From assembly GCA_963575745.1 (NCBI GenBank), contig CAUYUJ010001736.1, positions 194,167 to 258,166 of the forward strand: DNA of 64,000 bases. Direction: 5' to 3'. The stretch comes from Prorocentrum cordatum. Taxonomy: Eukaryota > Sar > Dinophyceae > Prorocentrales > Prorocentraceae. The notes below the pieces were generated by a model, which saw only the letters and a program-made list of their open reading frames with translations, did no database searches and was not told where the DNA came from. Each line of letters starts with the position of its first letter. Position 1 is the first letter of the stretch. Positions 1 to 10,365 of the stretch are shown piece by piece. Position numbers and translations under genes: made by a program.

Positions 1-2
1 TG

Positions 3-992
3 CGCGCTGAGTGGGACGACGTTCCGCTGGACTTGCGCACGCTGCAGATGCAGACCACTATCTTCCAGGCGCTCGCAAGGGGAGCTGCGCTCATCGCTCG
101 CGTGGAGGACAAGCATTTGAACTACCCTTTCAAACTCCTGGCCGCCCCCTGGCGCCCGTCTCTGGCCGCCGAGATAAAGGCCGAGAGTGAGTGCTGTATG
201 CGGTTGGATCCGTGGTCAGCCAATTTCCTCGAGTCGTGCCCTGATTTGTTGTCTGACGAGGCGCGAGCGCTCTTGATCGCAGCGAACGGCAACGCCAGGG
301 AGGAGACGCTCGAAGTGGAGAAGAGGAATGGCTACGTGAGGATGTTCTTGGTCGGGAGAACCAACGTGCGGAGGGCCGTGGACCTGCGCAGCCTGAACGA
401 GTTTTTGACAGCCGAGCACGTTAAAGCAGATGGGCGGGCCATCCGCCTGGCAGAGAAGGAAGCAACCGCGGCCTTTCGCAAGGGGCGCGCTGCAGAACAC
501 GGCGGCGTCGCCGACAAGAAGAATAATAAAAAGAAAAAGGCTTTGTCGCAGTGGAACCATTTCGTTCGCGTGAAGTGCAACGGCGGGGCCATGGACATGG
601 GCAGGCAACCTGCCTTGTCGGCGGAGTATCAAGAAGTGAGGCGCAACGCTGTCTTGATGGCCGAGCTCCAGGAGTACATCAGGCAATCCGAAGCTGATGC
701 CGCTGCCGACGCAGCGCGCCCCCAAGCCGCCGACGCCCCGCGGGTTGCCGCAGGGCCTGGGGATGCCGCGGGCGATGGCGCCTTGGTCGCGCAGGTTCTC
801 CCTGCCCTGCCTGTCCATGCCCGCCGTCCCCTGGCCGAGGCCGCTGAGAAGTACGAGATCGTGAGGGCCGAGTTCCGGGCATCTACCCGTCGCAAACGTG
901 ATTGCGAGGGCAGCGACCGTGCTCTCATCTTACCGCCTGCGGCGACTTCCGCCGCGCCAGCACGCCACCGCACCAGGGGGCAAGCATCCTAG
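3..992 (+). CDS. Hypothetical protein, 5' partial coding block
   Basis: The frame is open from base 3 to a TAG at 990-992 and has no start codon at the left edge, so the coding block continues upstream of the window. I do not recognise the family. The first two thirds look like real protein, with varied composition, Trp residues and helical stretches. A basic patch (KKNNKKKKA, near 517-545) follows. From about base 690 the sequence becomes Ala/Pro-rich low complexity, which may be readthrough beyond the true exon end. The antisense ORFs here have skewed composition and look like shadows. It could belong to the same gene as the 3479-4870 block. Confidence 0.45.
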   Translation, partial: RAEWDDVPLDLRTLQMQTTIFQALARGAALIARVEDKHLNYPFKLLAAPWRPSLAAEIKAESECCMRLDPWSANFLESCPDLLSDEARALLIAANGNAREETLEVEKRNGYVRMFLVGRTNVRRAVDLRSLNEFLTAEHVKADGRAIRLAEKEATAAFRKGRAAEHGGVADKKNNKKKKALSQWNHFVRVKCNGGAMDMGRQPALSAEYQEVRRNAVLMAELQEYIRQSEADAAADAARPQAADAPRVAAGPGDAAGDGALVAQVLPALPVHARRPLAEAAEKYEIVRAEFRASTRRKRDCEGSDRALILPPAATSAAPARHRTRGQAS

Positions 993-1295
993 GAAGTCCG
1001 CTGGCGGTTTGCCTGGACACTGGTGGAACCTGTGGCAGACGAGCGGATTTGTCGCGTGAGTGTGGTGCGCGCCTGGGCAGCTCACCCGCGGAATTTTGCT
1101 GCCCTCCGATACGGATCGGAATCCTGTTCAGTAACTTTTGGCGCTTGGGCACGGGATGCCGCCAGGCGATGTGAACCTGGGGTTGGCCCAGGAATTTCGC
1201 CAACGGACTTCCTAGAACCTTAGCTGTGCAGGATGTCAGTTTGACGCGTGATCATCGGATCGGGGGCGATCTGAGATTGCCCACCCGACCTGCTC
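993..1295. other. Unassigned, no gene seen
   Basis: GC-rich sequence between the first coding block and the hairpin-bearing tandem repeat. Short ORFs here lack coding character. It may be intron or 3' flank of the first block. Confidence 0.5.
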
Positions 1296-1695
1296 GCTGA
1301 TTTTCTGGCGACGGCCTCTTCGCGGCCAGCGCCAGAAAGTCGTTTCGGGGTGACCCGCCCGCCCGCCCCGCCCTTTCTCACGTCCAGCCCGCCCGACCCG
1401 ACTTGTCCGCTGACTTTCTGGCGGCGGCCTCCTCGCGGCCGACGCCAGATAATCGCTGCGCGATCGCCCGCCCGCCCGCCCCGCCCTTCCGAACGTTCCG
1501 CCCGCCCGACCCGACCTGCCCGCCGATTCCTTGGCGACGGCCTCTCTCGCGGCCAACGTCAGGAAATCGGTGCGCGATGGCGCGCCCGCTCGCCCCGCCC
1601 TCCTGAATGTCCCGCCCGCCCGACCCGACGTGTCCGCCGATTTTCTGGCGACGGCTTCATCGCGGCCAACGCCAGAAAATCGCGTCGGGATGCCC
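1296..1695. repeat. Tandem repeat, about 113 bp unit, each unit with a short hairpin
   Basis: Four units begin near 1300, 1412, 1525 and 1638. Each has an AATTTTCTGGCG-like arm, a loop of about 20 bases containing CGGCC, and the complementary CGCCAGAAAAT arm, followed by a C-rich stretch of CCCGCC and CCCGACCCGAC. The fourth unit has a perfect 13-bp stem (1638-1650 with 1670-1682). The third has diverged in both arms. The open frames across it come from composition only. Confidence 0.8.
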
Positions 1696-2390
1696 CGCCC
1701 GCCTGGCCCGCTTTTTAAATGCCCCGCACGCCCGACCCGCTTCTCGTGCCTCTGCGTTTTTTTTTCTTGGGGTGGCGGGGGGGGGTTGTGGGCCCTTCGG
1801 GGTCCACTGCGAGGCCTTTCAGGTTTTCATGCCAGTTTTCGTGGCCCGCCTGAGGCGCGCGCAGGCCCCGCGAGGGTTTTGCCGCCGCCCGAGCCCCCCC
1901 TCCGACAGGCCCTACGCAGCGCGCAGGGCGGCGGATTCTCGCTGACCGCAGGGAGGGCGGCGTGGGCCACGCAGCGCCGCTATCCACTTCCGAACTCCTG
2001 CCGGCGCTTTTCGACGAATCTCTGGGCGGCCAGGTTTTGCACAGGTCTGGTCGCAGCGACGGGGCCGATCACCACGTCGAGGTCAGATATCCGGAGGCCG
2101 CCGCCCTTGCCAAGGGATTGGCCTGCGTTGACTCTCGCGGTCGCCGCGACATATCTTGCTTGCGCACTGCCCTGTTGGACTCGTGGGGCCAGCGCGTGGC
2201 CACGGTCGCTCCGCGCCCCGACCCCTGGGTTGATGGCAAAGTGTGCGACCCCATCCCTTGGAGGCGACGGCCGTGCTCACTGGCCAATCGGATGCCAACC
2301 CGGGCCGGCCGCCAACCCGGACCGGGCGCCCACCCGGCCGGATGCCATCCCGGACCGGAGGCGAACCCGGGCCTCCCCCTTTCCAACCTC
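1696..2390. other. Unassigned GC-rich stretch
   Basis: No convincing gene. It holds a G run near 1775-1788 and a CCGGCCGG-type repetitive patch around 2295-2360 (GGCCGCCAACCCGGACCGG-like steps). Long ORFs cross it in several frames because stops are rare in GC-rich DNA. Confidence 0.5.
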
Positions 2391-2394
2391 GCGC

Positions 2395-2566
2395 AGAGGC
2401 GGAGGAGGAGGAGGAGGAGGGGGAGCAGGAGGAGGAGGGGGGGGAGAAGGAGGAGGAGGAGGAGTAGGAGGACGAGGAGGAGGGGGAGGAGGATGAGGAG
2501 GAGGAGGAAGAGGCGGGGGAGGAGGGAGGAGGAGGAGGAAGAGGAAGAGGAGGAGGACGAGGCCTT
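2395..2566. repeat. GAG/GGA purine microsatellite
   Basis: Imperfect (GAG)n/(GGA)n tract, which encodes poly-Glu, poly-Arg or poly-Gly depending on the frame. None of these ORFs is believable as a gene. Confidence 0.9.
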
Positions 2567-2814
2567 CGGGGCCGTCTTCCGGAGTGATCGCGTATGGCAC
2601 CTCGGGGGTTCAGTTCGGAATCTTCTGGGGTCTCCTGAGGTCATCTTGAGTCTCTAAGCCGACTGCGCCCGCGCATGCTTTGCGAGCCGCCGTTGACCTT
2701 GGGGGGCCGCTGGTCAGGGGTCGAAGTCGCCGCCCTGGTACTTATCGCTGGCCGGGGCGAGGGGATAGGAAAGTTATCTCCACTTCGAACTCCCTGGCCC
2801 CCAGGGATGAAACA

Positions 2815-2900
2815 ATATTTTGTAGATAGCTTTTCTTTTTTCTATTTTTTTGATATAAAAAGTTATCACCTGATCTCACCAGTGCCCGCCTCTGTTTTCA
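2815..2900 (+). promoter_or_regulatory. T-rich tract ending in a candidate 3' splice site
   Basis: An unusually AT-rich island (TTTTCTTTTTTC, then TTTTTTTGATATAAAAAG) lies in GC-rich surroundings and is followed by a pyrimidine tract ending TGTTTTCAG near 2900. It fits an intron 3' end or a trans-splice acceptor. The sequence supports the tract; the role is inferred. Confidence 0.4.
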
Positions 2901-3474
2901 GAGGGGATACTTGTTTGTCTCCTACCCCTCGGGTCGGGCGGGGGGAGGGTGAGTTGCGCGTGCTTCAGTTGTCGGCTTCGCTTCGGCAGCGCGGGCGTCA
3001 AGGCGACGGCTGCGGCGACGACCTCCAGGGGGCGAAAAACGAGGACGAGGGGGCGCAACGCGGGGCCCCTGCAGGAGCTTGTCAGTCTTTTCGGGAGCTC
3101 GCAAGGGCCGAAGGCTCCCTAGCGGGGCCCCTAAGGTTCTCGAGGAGCCTTGACGGGATGATCAGACAAGACGGCGGGGCGAGAGCACGCGGGAGGACCT
3201 GGCCAGACGGGAGGGCCACGCCAGACGTGAGGGGCATGCCGAAATGGTCCCGAAGCGCGGTGTCAAGGCCCTTTGGCTTGGTACAATATCGTCCTTCAGA
3301 GGCCCACCTTGCAACTCGATGTGGGCAGATTGGCCGCGGGGTCAGCCTCTGGTATTCCGTCTCCTGTTGTTTCCGTGATTTGGCTTTGTTTTCAGCTCAA
3401 GCCTGCTTCCGCGCATCCCCCCTCCCCCCTCGCGATCCTCATCTTCCCTCTCCCTCCCGCCCCTCCCTCGCCAG
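2901..3474. other. Unassigned, probably intron or 5' flank
   Basis: An open frame crosses the region without clear coding composition. It includes a short dispersed repeat (about 3195-3265) that recurs at 6458-6530. A long pyrimidine tract ends in TCGCCAG at 3474, a good 3' splice site for the coding block that follows. Confidence 0.45.
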
Positions 3475-3478
3475 CGGA

Positions 3479-4870
3479 ATGAGCTTCACGGAGACTCTCG
3501 TGATTGGGGTCTCTCGCAGGGAGATGCACGACGGCAGCCTTTCGTTCCGGGTACAGGCTGGTGACGCGTATCTCGGGATGGTTGGCACATTGCGCGCTGC
3601 TGTCAGCTTGCTGGAAGAACGCGGGGCCGACGTCCGCTGGAGACAAGATCCTGCAGGCGAGGCCGAATTTTTCACCCTCATGGGTTCCATCTTTTCAGAC
3701 TGGCTCCCAACCGACTGGCGCAGTCATTGCCAGGTCATGCGCAAGGTGCCGAAGCAGCATCCGCACATATCAGCCCAGCCTTTGCTCTATCGCGCGTTCC
3801 TTCTCCTCAAAGAGGCCGAAGCCCGCGATTTCTGGGTCTCTTGGTACACGGGTTTGTCGGTAAGCGAGAAAATGATCCTCTTCGGCGCCAGGTCGGCGTC
3901 GTGCAAACAGGCGGGCGCCGCCTTCGAGCTCGTTTTCGCGGGTCTGCGGCAGCTCGCGGCCCACATGTCCAAAGTAGACAGGAGTGGGATCCACCAGTTG
4001 GCATCGAAGAACAGTTTCTTCGAGCTCGCTTTTTTTTCCCGGAGTTTTCTTCGATCGGAATCATCGATAATAATGTCTGGCGTGTCATTCGAAAGTGGAA
4101 ACCTTACTGAGTCACGTCCGGAATTTCACGATGGCGTCGCGCAAGACCGGGCTTCGCGGGGAATTTGTTCTTCGTGCCATCGAAGTTGGTCTCGCGCAGG
4201 AGTTGGGCGAACACGCGCCTGGACCGGAGCATATCGCATCGCTCCGGGCTCTTGTCCACTCTTCATCTCTGCAAGGTGATCGAGAAGCGCGCGGGAGGCG
4301 CTCTCACCTTCGGCGGCGTCGAGACGCACGCACTGATGAAGTATGACGACACGGAGGCGGACGAGGTCTTCCATGGCATGGCGGCGGAGCAAGCCGCCGC
4401 GCGCAGCATCGCGGACGCCAGCCCCTTGACCACGACGGGCGAGTGGCGCGATGCTGTGTCCAAAATGGGCAAGCGGAACGGGTCGCACCGCGACCTGCGG
4501 CTGTGTCGGGCAACCTTGGTGGGATCTCGGATGGCCCGGGGGCTCTCCGACGCAGGGCTCGTGCTCGAGGAAAATCTTACGGTGAAGCGGTTCGCGGAGG
4601 TTTTTCCGGACAGCAACCAGCGCGTCCTCAGGCTGGGCAGGCACTTCAAGTACAAGACGGTTAGTTCCCTCATGCAGCGCCTGAAGTACAAGGGCAACCC
4701 AGAGTACTTTACCATGTACTTGTGTCTTTTCCCTGACAATCGCGCCCGGAAGCAGCCGAGGGAGGTCATCAAAAAGAACCGGCTCACCAGCTCACCATCG
4801 CCGCGGCGCGGCGGAAACACCGGAACGCCTACAGACACGAGGGTCATCCCGCCGCAGTGCTCGAGGCATG
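3479..4870 (+). CDS. Hypothetical protein coding block with frame changes
   Basis: It starts at an ATG (3479) five bases after a pyrimidine-AG acceptor. The first frame gives a well-mixed protein with Trp-rich helical segments (DWLPTDWRSHC, ARDFWVSWYTGLSVSEKMI) to about 4100. Coding character then passes to a second frame from an ATG at 4131 (RAIEVGLAQELGEHAPG) and from about 4275 to a third (CKVIEKRAGGALTF through KYKTVSSLMQRLKYKGNPEYF) to about 4790. The joins leave little or no room for introns, so one-base indels or very short introns are needed. I do not recognise the family. The end is vague, because the frame runs on into a hairpin repeat at 4913. Confidence 0.5.
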
Positions 4871-4892
4871 CATGCGTGATCTCGCCTCCGCC

Positions 4893-5110
4893 TGAGATTT
4901 CGGCGCCACTGGCATTTTCTGGCGTGCTTCGCTTAACAGGCGTCGCCAGAAAATCTGCGACGTCGACGGCAACGATCGTCGCGGTCGGCCTCGTCGTCGT
5001 CGCTGTCGCCGTCGTCGTCGTCGTCGTCGCCGTCGTCGGCGTCGTTGCCGTCGTTGTTTCCGTAGATTTTCTGACGACGTCGTCAGTGCCAGCGATGCCA
5101 GAAAACCGTT
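4893..5110. repeat. Foldback cassette, copy 1, with GTC microsatellite
   Basis: A hairpin with ATTTTCTGGCG/CGCCAGAAAAT arms (4913-4955) is followed by a diverged (GTC)n tract (about 4975-5060) and a second hairpin (5064-5107) whose loop side contains the palindrome CTGACGACGTCGTCAG. The same order recurs at 11515-11692, so this is a dispersed repeat of about 200 bp. Confidence 0.75.
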
Positions 5111-5335
5111 TTCTGATAGGGGCCCTCGCGCGCAGCGATGGCTACTTGGACCTGCCGCCGTGGTCTCCTTGAGTCGCTGGCGATGGCAGCCCCGTCTCGC
5201 CTCTCTTCTCCACTGCGCTTGCTGGCGAGGCCCTGCTGGGGATCAAGTTGGTTGGGCTGCGCGCTGCGCGAGTGTCCAATACTTTTTTTGGCTTGTGGGC
5301 CCCTCCGCACGGGTCTTCGAGGCGATGTCTGCTCG
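5111..5335. other. Unassigned
   Basis: No gene seen. GC-rich spacer between two groups of short hairpins. Confidence 0.5.
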
Positions 5336-5490
5336 TCGATTTTCTGGCGGCGCCTCCGTAGCGGGCAGCGCCAGAAAATGGAGAGGTGGCCGGCCCGCCT
5401 GCCTCGGGGCCAGCGCACCTTTTATTTTCTGGCACCCTCGCATTTTCTGGCACGGTGCGCAACGAAGCCGCCGCCAGAAAATCGATGAGC
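5336..5490. repeat. Two short foldback elements, the second nested
   Basis: 5338-5380 has GATTTTCTGGCG and CGCCAGAAAAT arms. At 5423-5484 two left arms (near 5424 and 5442) face a single right arm (5472-5483), as if one element landed in another. Confidence 0.75.
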
Positions 5491-5577
5491 GGGTCGAAAA
5501 GACCACCGCAGTCGCGGCGCCCGAAAAATTGTAGACGGGAGGTTAGAGAACGGGGAGGGGGAGGAAAAGGGGAGGGG

Positions 5578-5588
5578 GGAGGCTGCGG

Positions 5589-5632
<44 letters not shown>

Positions 5633-5701
5633 GCTACGGCGACGGCGACGGCGACTAAGACGACGGCGGCGGCAGCAACGGCGGTGGCGGCGACGACGCG
5701 A

Positions 5702-5734
<33 letters not shown>

Positions 5735-5735
5735 T
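5578..5735. repeat. GGCGAC/GAC microsatellite
   Basis: Short-period tract of GGCGAC steps with GAC expansions. Not a gene. Confidence 0.9.
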
Positions 5736-5965
5736 GGCTTTTGTTTTGGTGTTGTTTTTTTTTTGTTTTTTTTTTGGTTTGGTTGGTGGTTATTTGGATT
5801 TTTCTGTTTTGGTTTTGTTTGTGTGGTTTGGCTTTTGGTTGTTTTGGTTTTTGGTTTTTTTTTTCTTTATGTTGGTGTGGAGTTGTGTGGTTTGGTTTTT
5901 TTTTTTTCTTCTTTTTGTGGTTTTGTTCTATTTTTTTTTTTGCGTTGGTTTATTTTTGGTTCCAA
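5736..5965. repeat. Strand-asymmetric G/T tract
   Basis: About 230 bases made almost only of T and G on the plus strand (GTTTTGG, TTTGGTTTGG, TTTTTTTT), with very few A or C. It is unlike its neighbours. ORFs here would encode hydrophobic Phe/Val/Trp strings and are not credible. Confidence 0.85.
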
Positions 5966-6620
5966 GGGTTTTGCTTCCGCTGGAGCTCTTGCGCGCCCCG
6001 TCGGGTCCGCGACAGCAAGGGGCGATGGGCGGGGCGATCGCCGCGAGACGGCCCGTGGGGTTCTGTCGCCGTCGTCGTCGTCGTCTTCGTCGTCGCCCTT
6101 CGGTCCGCGACAGCAGGGGGCGGGAGGCGGGGGCGATTGCCGCGGGGCGGCCCGCGGGGTCTCCGCAGGCGGCCCCTGCGGAGCGTCGGCTGCTCTCCTG
6201 AGGTCGCAGCCGGCTGGGGGGATCACGTGGCCCGCCATTGCTGCGAGGAGGTTTTTCGCCGTTTTCGCCCCCCGTTTTCCTGTTGTCGTCGGGCCCCGGG
6301 ACCTCGGGAAATCGATCCGGGGTGAAAATGTGCTCCGGGAGGGCCCCGGGAGGGGTCCGCGGAGCATCTTCGAAGTGTAGATGGACGCGCGTTCGTTGAC
6401 GTAGACGGGAGGACCAAACCAAACGGGAACGCCCCGCAACGGCGGGGGCCAGCCCTGACGGGAGAACCAAACCAGACGGGTGGACCAGGCCAGGCGTGAG
6501 GGGTATGCCGAGATGGGCCTGGAGCGCGGCGCGCGTCCTCCGTGGGGCCACCGACCGCGCGGCCCCCCCCGCAGGCCATCGCGGCCACGGGGAGGCCCGT
6601 GTCGGGCACGAAGGAAGGGG
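5966..6620. other. Unassigned, with internal direct repeats
   Basis: No gene seen. A block of about 60 bp (near 5999-6060) repeats at 6101-6160 around a GTC tract; both contain TCCGCGACAGCA and GCCGCG. ACGGGAG-AACCAAACCA-type steps near 6405-6490 continue into the short dispersed repeat at 6458-6530. Confidence 0.5.
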
Positions 6621-6624
6621 GGGC

Positions 6625-7000
6625 GGAAGGGGGGGGGGGGGGAGGAGGAGGAGGAGGGCGAGGAGGATCGCGGGGGAGGACCGGGGGACAATGCGGGAGG
6701 AGGAGGGCGAGGGAGGAGGAGGGGTCGGCTGAGGAGGAGGGGAAGGAGCGTGAGGAATACGAGGAGGAGGAGGAGGAGGAGGAGGACGGGGAGAGGGGAG
6801 AGGGGGAGGAGGGGGAGGACAAGGAGGATGAAAAACGAAAATGAGGAGGAGGAGGACGAGGGGGAGGAGGAGGAGAGGAAGAGGACGAGGGGGAGGAGGA
6901 CCCCCGGGGGGGGGGGACGAGTACGACAGGGAGGAGAAGGAGGAGGAGGGATGAGGAGGAGGAGGATGAGGAGGAGGAGGAGGAGGAGGTGGAGGAGGGA
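6625..7000. repeat. GAG/GGA purine tract
   Basis: About 375 bases of imperfect (GGA)n. The long plus-strand frame that crosses it is Glu/Arg/Gly low complexity and should not be added to the downstream gene. Confidence 0.9.
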
Positions 7001-7073
7001 GTTACTCCACACGGGTTGTTCTCGGGTCCGCGCGGCTCCTGCTGCTCAGGGGGGGGTGGGGGTGGGGGGGGAC

Positions 7074-8520
7074 ATGTCGGCGAAAAAGGCCGGGGGTAAG
7101 AGGTCCGCGCCGGAGGCCCCGGCCGTGAAGAAGCAGAAAGCCGCAGCATCCAAGAGGGCGAAAACCGATGGCCCCATCAAGTTGGCGCGCAGGATCAAGG
7201 CCCCGGTCTGTGGAAAGGTTTTCGAGGCCGGGGGTGATTGGGGCCAGTGGCAGCACGTGCTCCACAAGTGCGGGAGGGTCGAGCTCGTTCCGTTCGGAGA
7301 TCGTTGCGGGACTTGCCAGGTCGCGTTCCAAGCCCGCGAGATGGGCGGCCCCTGGGAGAAGCAAGCCGACGCGGTGAACGAGTCCGAAGAGAAAAGCACG
7401 CAATGGCGCGTGGATGCCCGATTCGCCGATTCGACACTGTCCAAGCCGTGGCTTCCTTCGGAGTTGGTTTCCCAGAAGCAGCAGGGGTTCCAGGTGCAGG
7501 TGAAACTGCGCGGGTGGACGCCCGAGCAGTTCAATAACCACTTCCACAAGGCCCACGACGCGGCTGGCTACAAGCTGCAACTTCTGCCGGATACTAACGG
7601 CGACAAGTTCCAGGGCCCCCTGCTGGTGGACGACGGGACTATCCCTAAGATCGGCTACGGGCACAAGCGCTACCTGGACATTTCGTCTGTCCTGTCCGAG
7701 TACACGGTGACCCCGGATAAGCAGGTGAAAGCTTCGCAGGGCGAGGACATGTTCAAGTTTTTGACGAAGCCAGTGAAGAGCGGGGGGAAAGAGGATCCCG
7801 CGTCGAGAACTACGCGGCTCAACGCCCTCCAGCCTTCGGAAGTGCGGGATCGGATCAACGCTGTCGTTGAGGGCGGTGGCGCTGCGGGCCCTGGAGGCAA
7901 CGACGAGGGCGACGGCGCCCCTGTCACCCAGGAGGAGGCCGACGACGGGTTGGAGGAGGCGGCTGCCGTAGTAACGGTCGGCGCCGCGGGGTCGGAGGGG
8001 CAGTCGCCCTCGACCCCGAAGAGCAAGAAGGCACGGGTGGGCAACCGGAGCAGCGCGGACGGGGCCTCTACCATTCTCGACGCCGGTGATCCGTCGTCTC
8101 CTACGACCCAGCGGATCAACGCCATCATTCTGGGCGAGCTCGTGCGCGGCGTGAACCAGGGCCAGAAGATCCGCCGTTTCAAGGAGTTCGCGGACCAGGC
8201 GAAGATCCACGCCATGTCTTTGCAGGAGCCGATGCAGGCCCAGGAGCTCGAAAAGGTGAAGAGGATGGAGACGGCGCACCAGGTGGTGAACATCGCGGTT
8301 GCGTTCGCGAGCGCGAGCAGCATTTCCACGTGGGACACCGAGACGTACAACGAGAGGGTCGGCTGCATGGACAAATTCGGCGTCGTGTACACGCAGAAGC
8401 AGCAGGAGACGATGGTGGAACGCTGGCTACAGATCCAGGTGAAGGCCAACTCGGACATGCTGAACCGCGCCACGTGGGTGGACATCGTGGACCTGATCTC
8501 GGCGCTGGGCTGGCTTAAGG
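7074..8520 (+). CDS. Dinoflagellate-type large helical protein, exon 1 (paralog of 24840-25591 minus)
   Basis: The ATG at 7074 follows CTGCTCAG and a G run, a plausible acceptor. The N-terminus is Lys/Ala-rich (KKAGGKRSAP, VKKQKAAASKRAKT), a likely nuclear signal. A Cys region follows, with CGTC near 7307-7318. Then comes a block conserved in the minus-strand paralog: GFQVQVKLRGWTPEQF, then AGYKLQLLPDTNGDKFQG and RYLDIS. The paralog reads FITAVVKPMVGITRGQL, LGIKLQDLPDHEGNTYKG and YLEY at the same spacing. Beyond an acidic linker the protein is helical (QRINAIILGELVRGVNQGQK). Function unknown; the Cys pair may bind zinc. The exon probably ends near GLGWLK-like codons (about 8520), where a hairpin intron starts. 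Confidence 0.7.
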
Positions 8521-8765
8521 GCACCCCCTCCTCGCCCCCGCCAACGGGCCCCCGCCCGCAGGCGGCGGGCCAGGGGAGTCAAGTCCGGGAAAAGGAGGGC
8601 GGGGCGCGGGGAGGAGGTGCCTTTCGTTGCCAAGCCGCGGCCTCCTTCGAAGCGCGGCGGGGCGCCCCGGGGGAAGGCGCCCCGCGGCCCCGCGAAGCCG
8701 CTCTGTCCTGAGGCACCCCGCCGCGCTTCGAAGGTGGCGCTTGAGTAATTGCGGAATCCCCTGAG
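8521..8765 (+). repeat. Intron made of two inverted repeats
   Basis: The first foldback pairs GGCACCCCCTCCTCGCCCC (from about 8521) with a GGGGAGGAGGTGCC-type arm ending near 8621. The second pairs CCTTCGAAGCGCGGCGGGG (8644-8666) with its complement at 8712-8734; the 23-bp arms differ at one position. The intron ends at CCCCTGAG (8765), where coding resumes. The donor is not an obvious GT. This is the structure expected of an introner-type, transposon-derived intron. Confidence 0.65.
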
Positions 8766-9227
8766 GTTTCTGGCCCCGCGGAGGACTTCGACGCGACCGC
8801 CCCCCGGCTCCGCGACGTCGACGGGCCGCCGCAGGCGCTCGCGGAGATGCAGGCCCGGCTGGCGGTGAGCCACGTGTTGAAGCCGCTTTTAGAGTCGGCC
8901 ACTGACAAGAACGCGGCCGCGGTGAAGAGCATCTTGTGCGACCTCGCGGAGTCCCTCCTGAAGACAGACGCGCGCTGCCCCGAGGTATGCGCCGACATGG
9001 CCGTCGACCTCGGCATCGTCTTCAGGGGCGCCGCGCGCGTGGTGGACAGGGAGGACTGCGAGAACGCGGAGGACTTGAAGGAGCTGTTCGCGGAGCAGGC
9101 GGCGCCAAATGTCCGCGGCGAGGCTGTGCAGACGATGATGAGAATCGAGTATATCAAGCCGCTGCTGACGGACTGCAAGAAGAAGATGGACACGCACGTG
9201 CGCGCCGTGGAGGGGATGGCGCGGGCC
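8766..9227 (+). CDS. Large helical protein, exon 2
   Basis: Coding resumes directly after the AG at 8765 and reads through LLESATDKNAAAVKSIL, LKTDARCPEVCADMAVDLGIV and MMRIEYIKPLLTDCKKKMDTHV, all amphipathic helix. It ends where the frame slips by one base near 9227 (GGCGCGGGCCC), and the next block continues at once in another frame. There is no room for an intron, so this is an indel in the gene or in the assembly. Same gene as 7074-8520. Confidence 0.65.
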
Positions 9228-9228
9228 C

Positions 9229-10365
9229 TTGGACCTCGGCAAGGCAGGGTCTCCTGGCGGCAAGCGCGAGGTGGTCACCAGGGCGATGTCCGACCTGTCC
9301 GGGTGGCGCAGGGATGCCCGCGCGGGGTGCGACGCGATGGTCACTGGCCCGATGGCGGGGGTCGTGCAGGCGTTCGCGCAGGAGACGCTCGCATTTGATT
9401 TCCTCGCCTCCGAGCAGCAGCCGTTGGCTTTGATTCAGCGGGCGAGGGATGCAGAGAGGTTTCTGGACCTCGTCATCTCGACGGGGAAGCTTCCCCAGCG
9501 GTCGCCCGAGTGGCAGGAGGCGCTGGATAAGAGCAAGAAGTGCCAGCCGTTGCTGTCGTCCAAGGTGTCCGTGGGCACGCTGGCGCCGAACCTCGATGCC
9601 GCCACGGCGGAGAAAATCGTTGCCGACGTCGAAGGGCGAACGGCGCTCCACGACCTCTTGTCCACGGCGGTTGCGAACACGGAGGCGGACCAGTTGCGCA
9701 AGCTGGGGTCGTCGGCGCGGTCCGTCTTCTTCAAGACTGCGCAGCTGATCCTGGACCGCCTTCCGAATGCGGCCGCGGACTGCCCCGATGTTTCGGCGAG
9801 CATGCCGATCCTGGGGCTCCTGGCGAAGCACGCGGTGGAAGGGGGCGAGGCGTTCTGCAAGAAAGCAATCGAGATGTTCGACCTTGTCGCCCGCATGCGC
9901 CCGACCCAGGTCGCTCACGACGTGAAAATGGGCGGCGCGATGGTGCCGCTCCCAGACGCCCAGTTGATGCAGTTGTACTCGGACGTCAAGAGCACCAAGG
10001 ACTTGCTGGGGGAGATTGGGGCAGACGTGCTCGCGCGCGACAGCGTTGCCACCTTCTGCGACGAGGCGCTGGGGGTCTGCGGCCGCCACCTCCAAGCGCG
10101 CGCGAACGGCGCCCTGGAGAAGTTCCACGCGGTTGTGTCGGAGCCGTACGACTCGAAGTCCGACAAGAGCCCGCCCTTCAAGCAAGTGCTCGGCGGGCGT
10201 TTGGGCGGGCAAGATGCGGGCGCCAAATGGTGCGCGGAGCTGGGCAGAAAGCTGGGCACGAAGCGCCTCCGCGCGGAGGTGACGAAGACCATCGCGAAGA
10301 TCCTGCCGCCCGCGTTCTCGACCATGACAGATCGGATCAAAGGGTTGCTTCACGAGGCCGCCACC
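9229..10365 (+). CDS. Large helical protein, exon 2 continued in a new frame
   Basis: Continues from the frame change at 9227 with DLGKAGSPGGKREVVTRAM and then about 375 residues of helical repeat-like protein (GVVQAFAQETLAFDFL, RTALHDLLSTAVANTEADQL, SMPILGLLAKHAVEGGEAF). The order and style match the 21381-22783 part of the minus-strand paralog. Trp is rare and Ala/Leu common, as in a HEAT-like or coiled scaffold, but no named repeat is certain. It loses coding character after HEAATSE (about 10365), where a C-rich/G-rich hairpin begins. Confidence 0.65.

Noticed and set aside
1531-2496. Long plus-strand ORF of about 320 codons across the hairpin tandem and GAG tract
   Set aside because: Composition is Pro/Arg/Gly low complexity and it crosses tandem repeats. 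Long ORFs are expected by chance in such GC-rich DNA.
5867-7149. Minus-strand ORFs of about 300-380 codons
   Set aside because: They are the complement of GAG/GGA tracts and encode poly-Ser, poly-Pro and poly-Leu; the start of a real plus-strand gene lies underneath.
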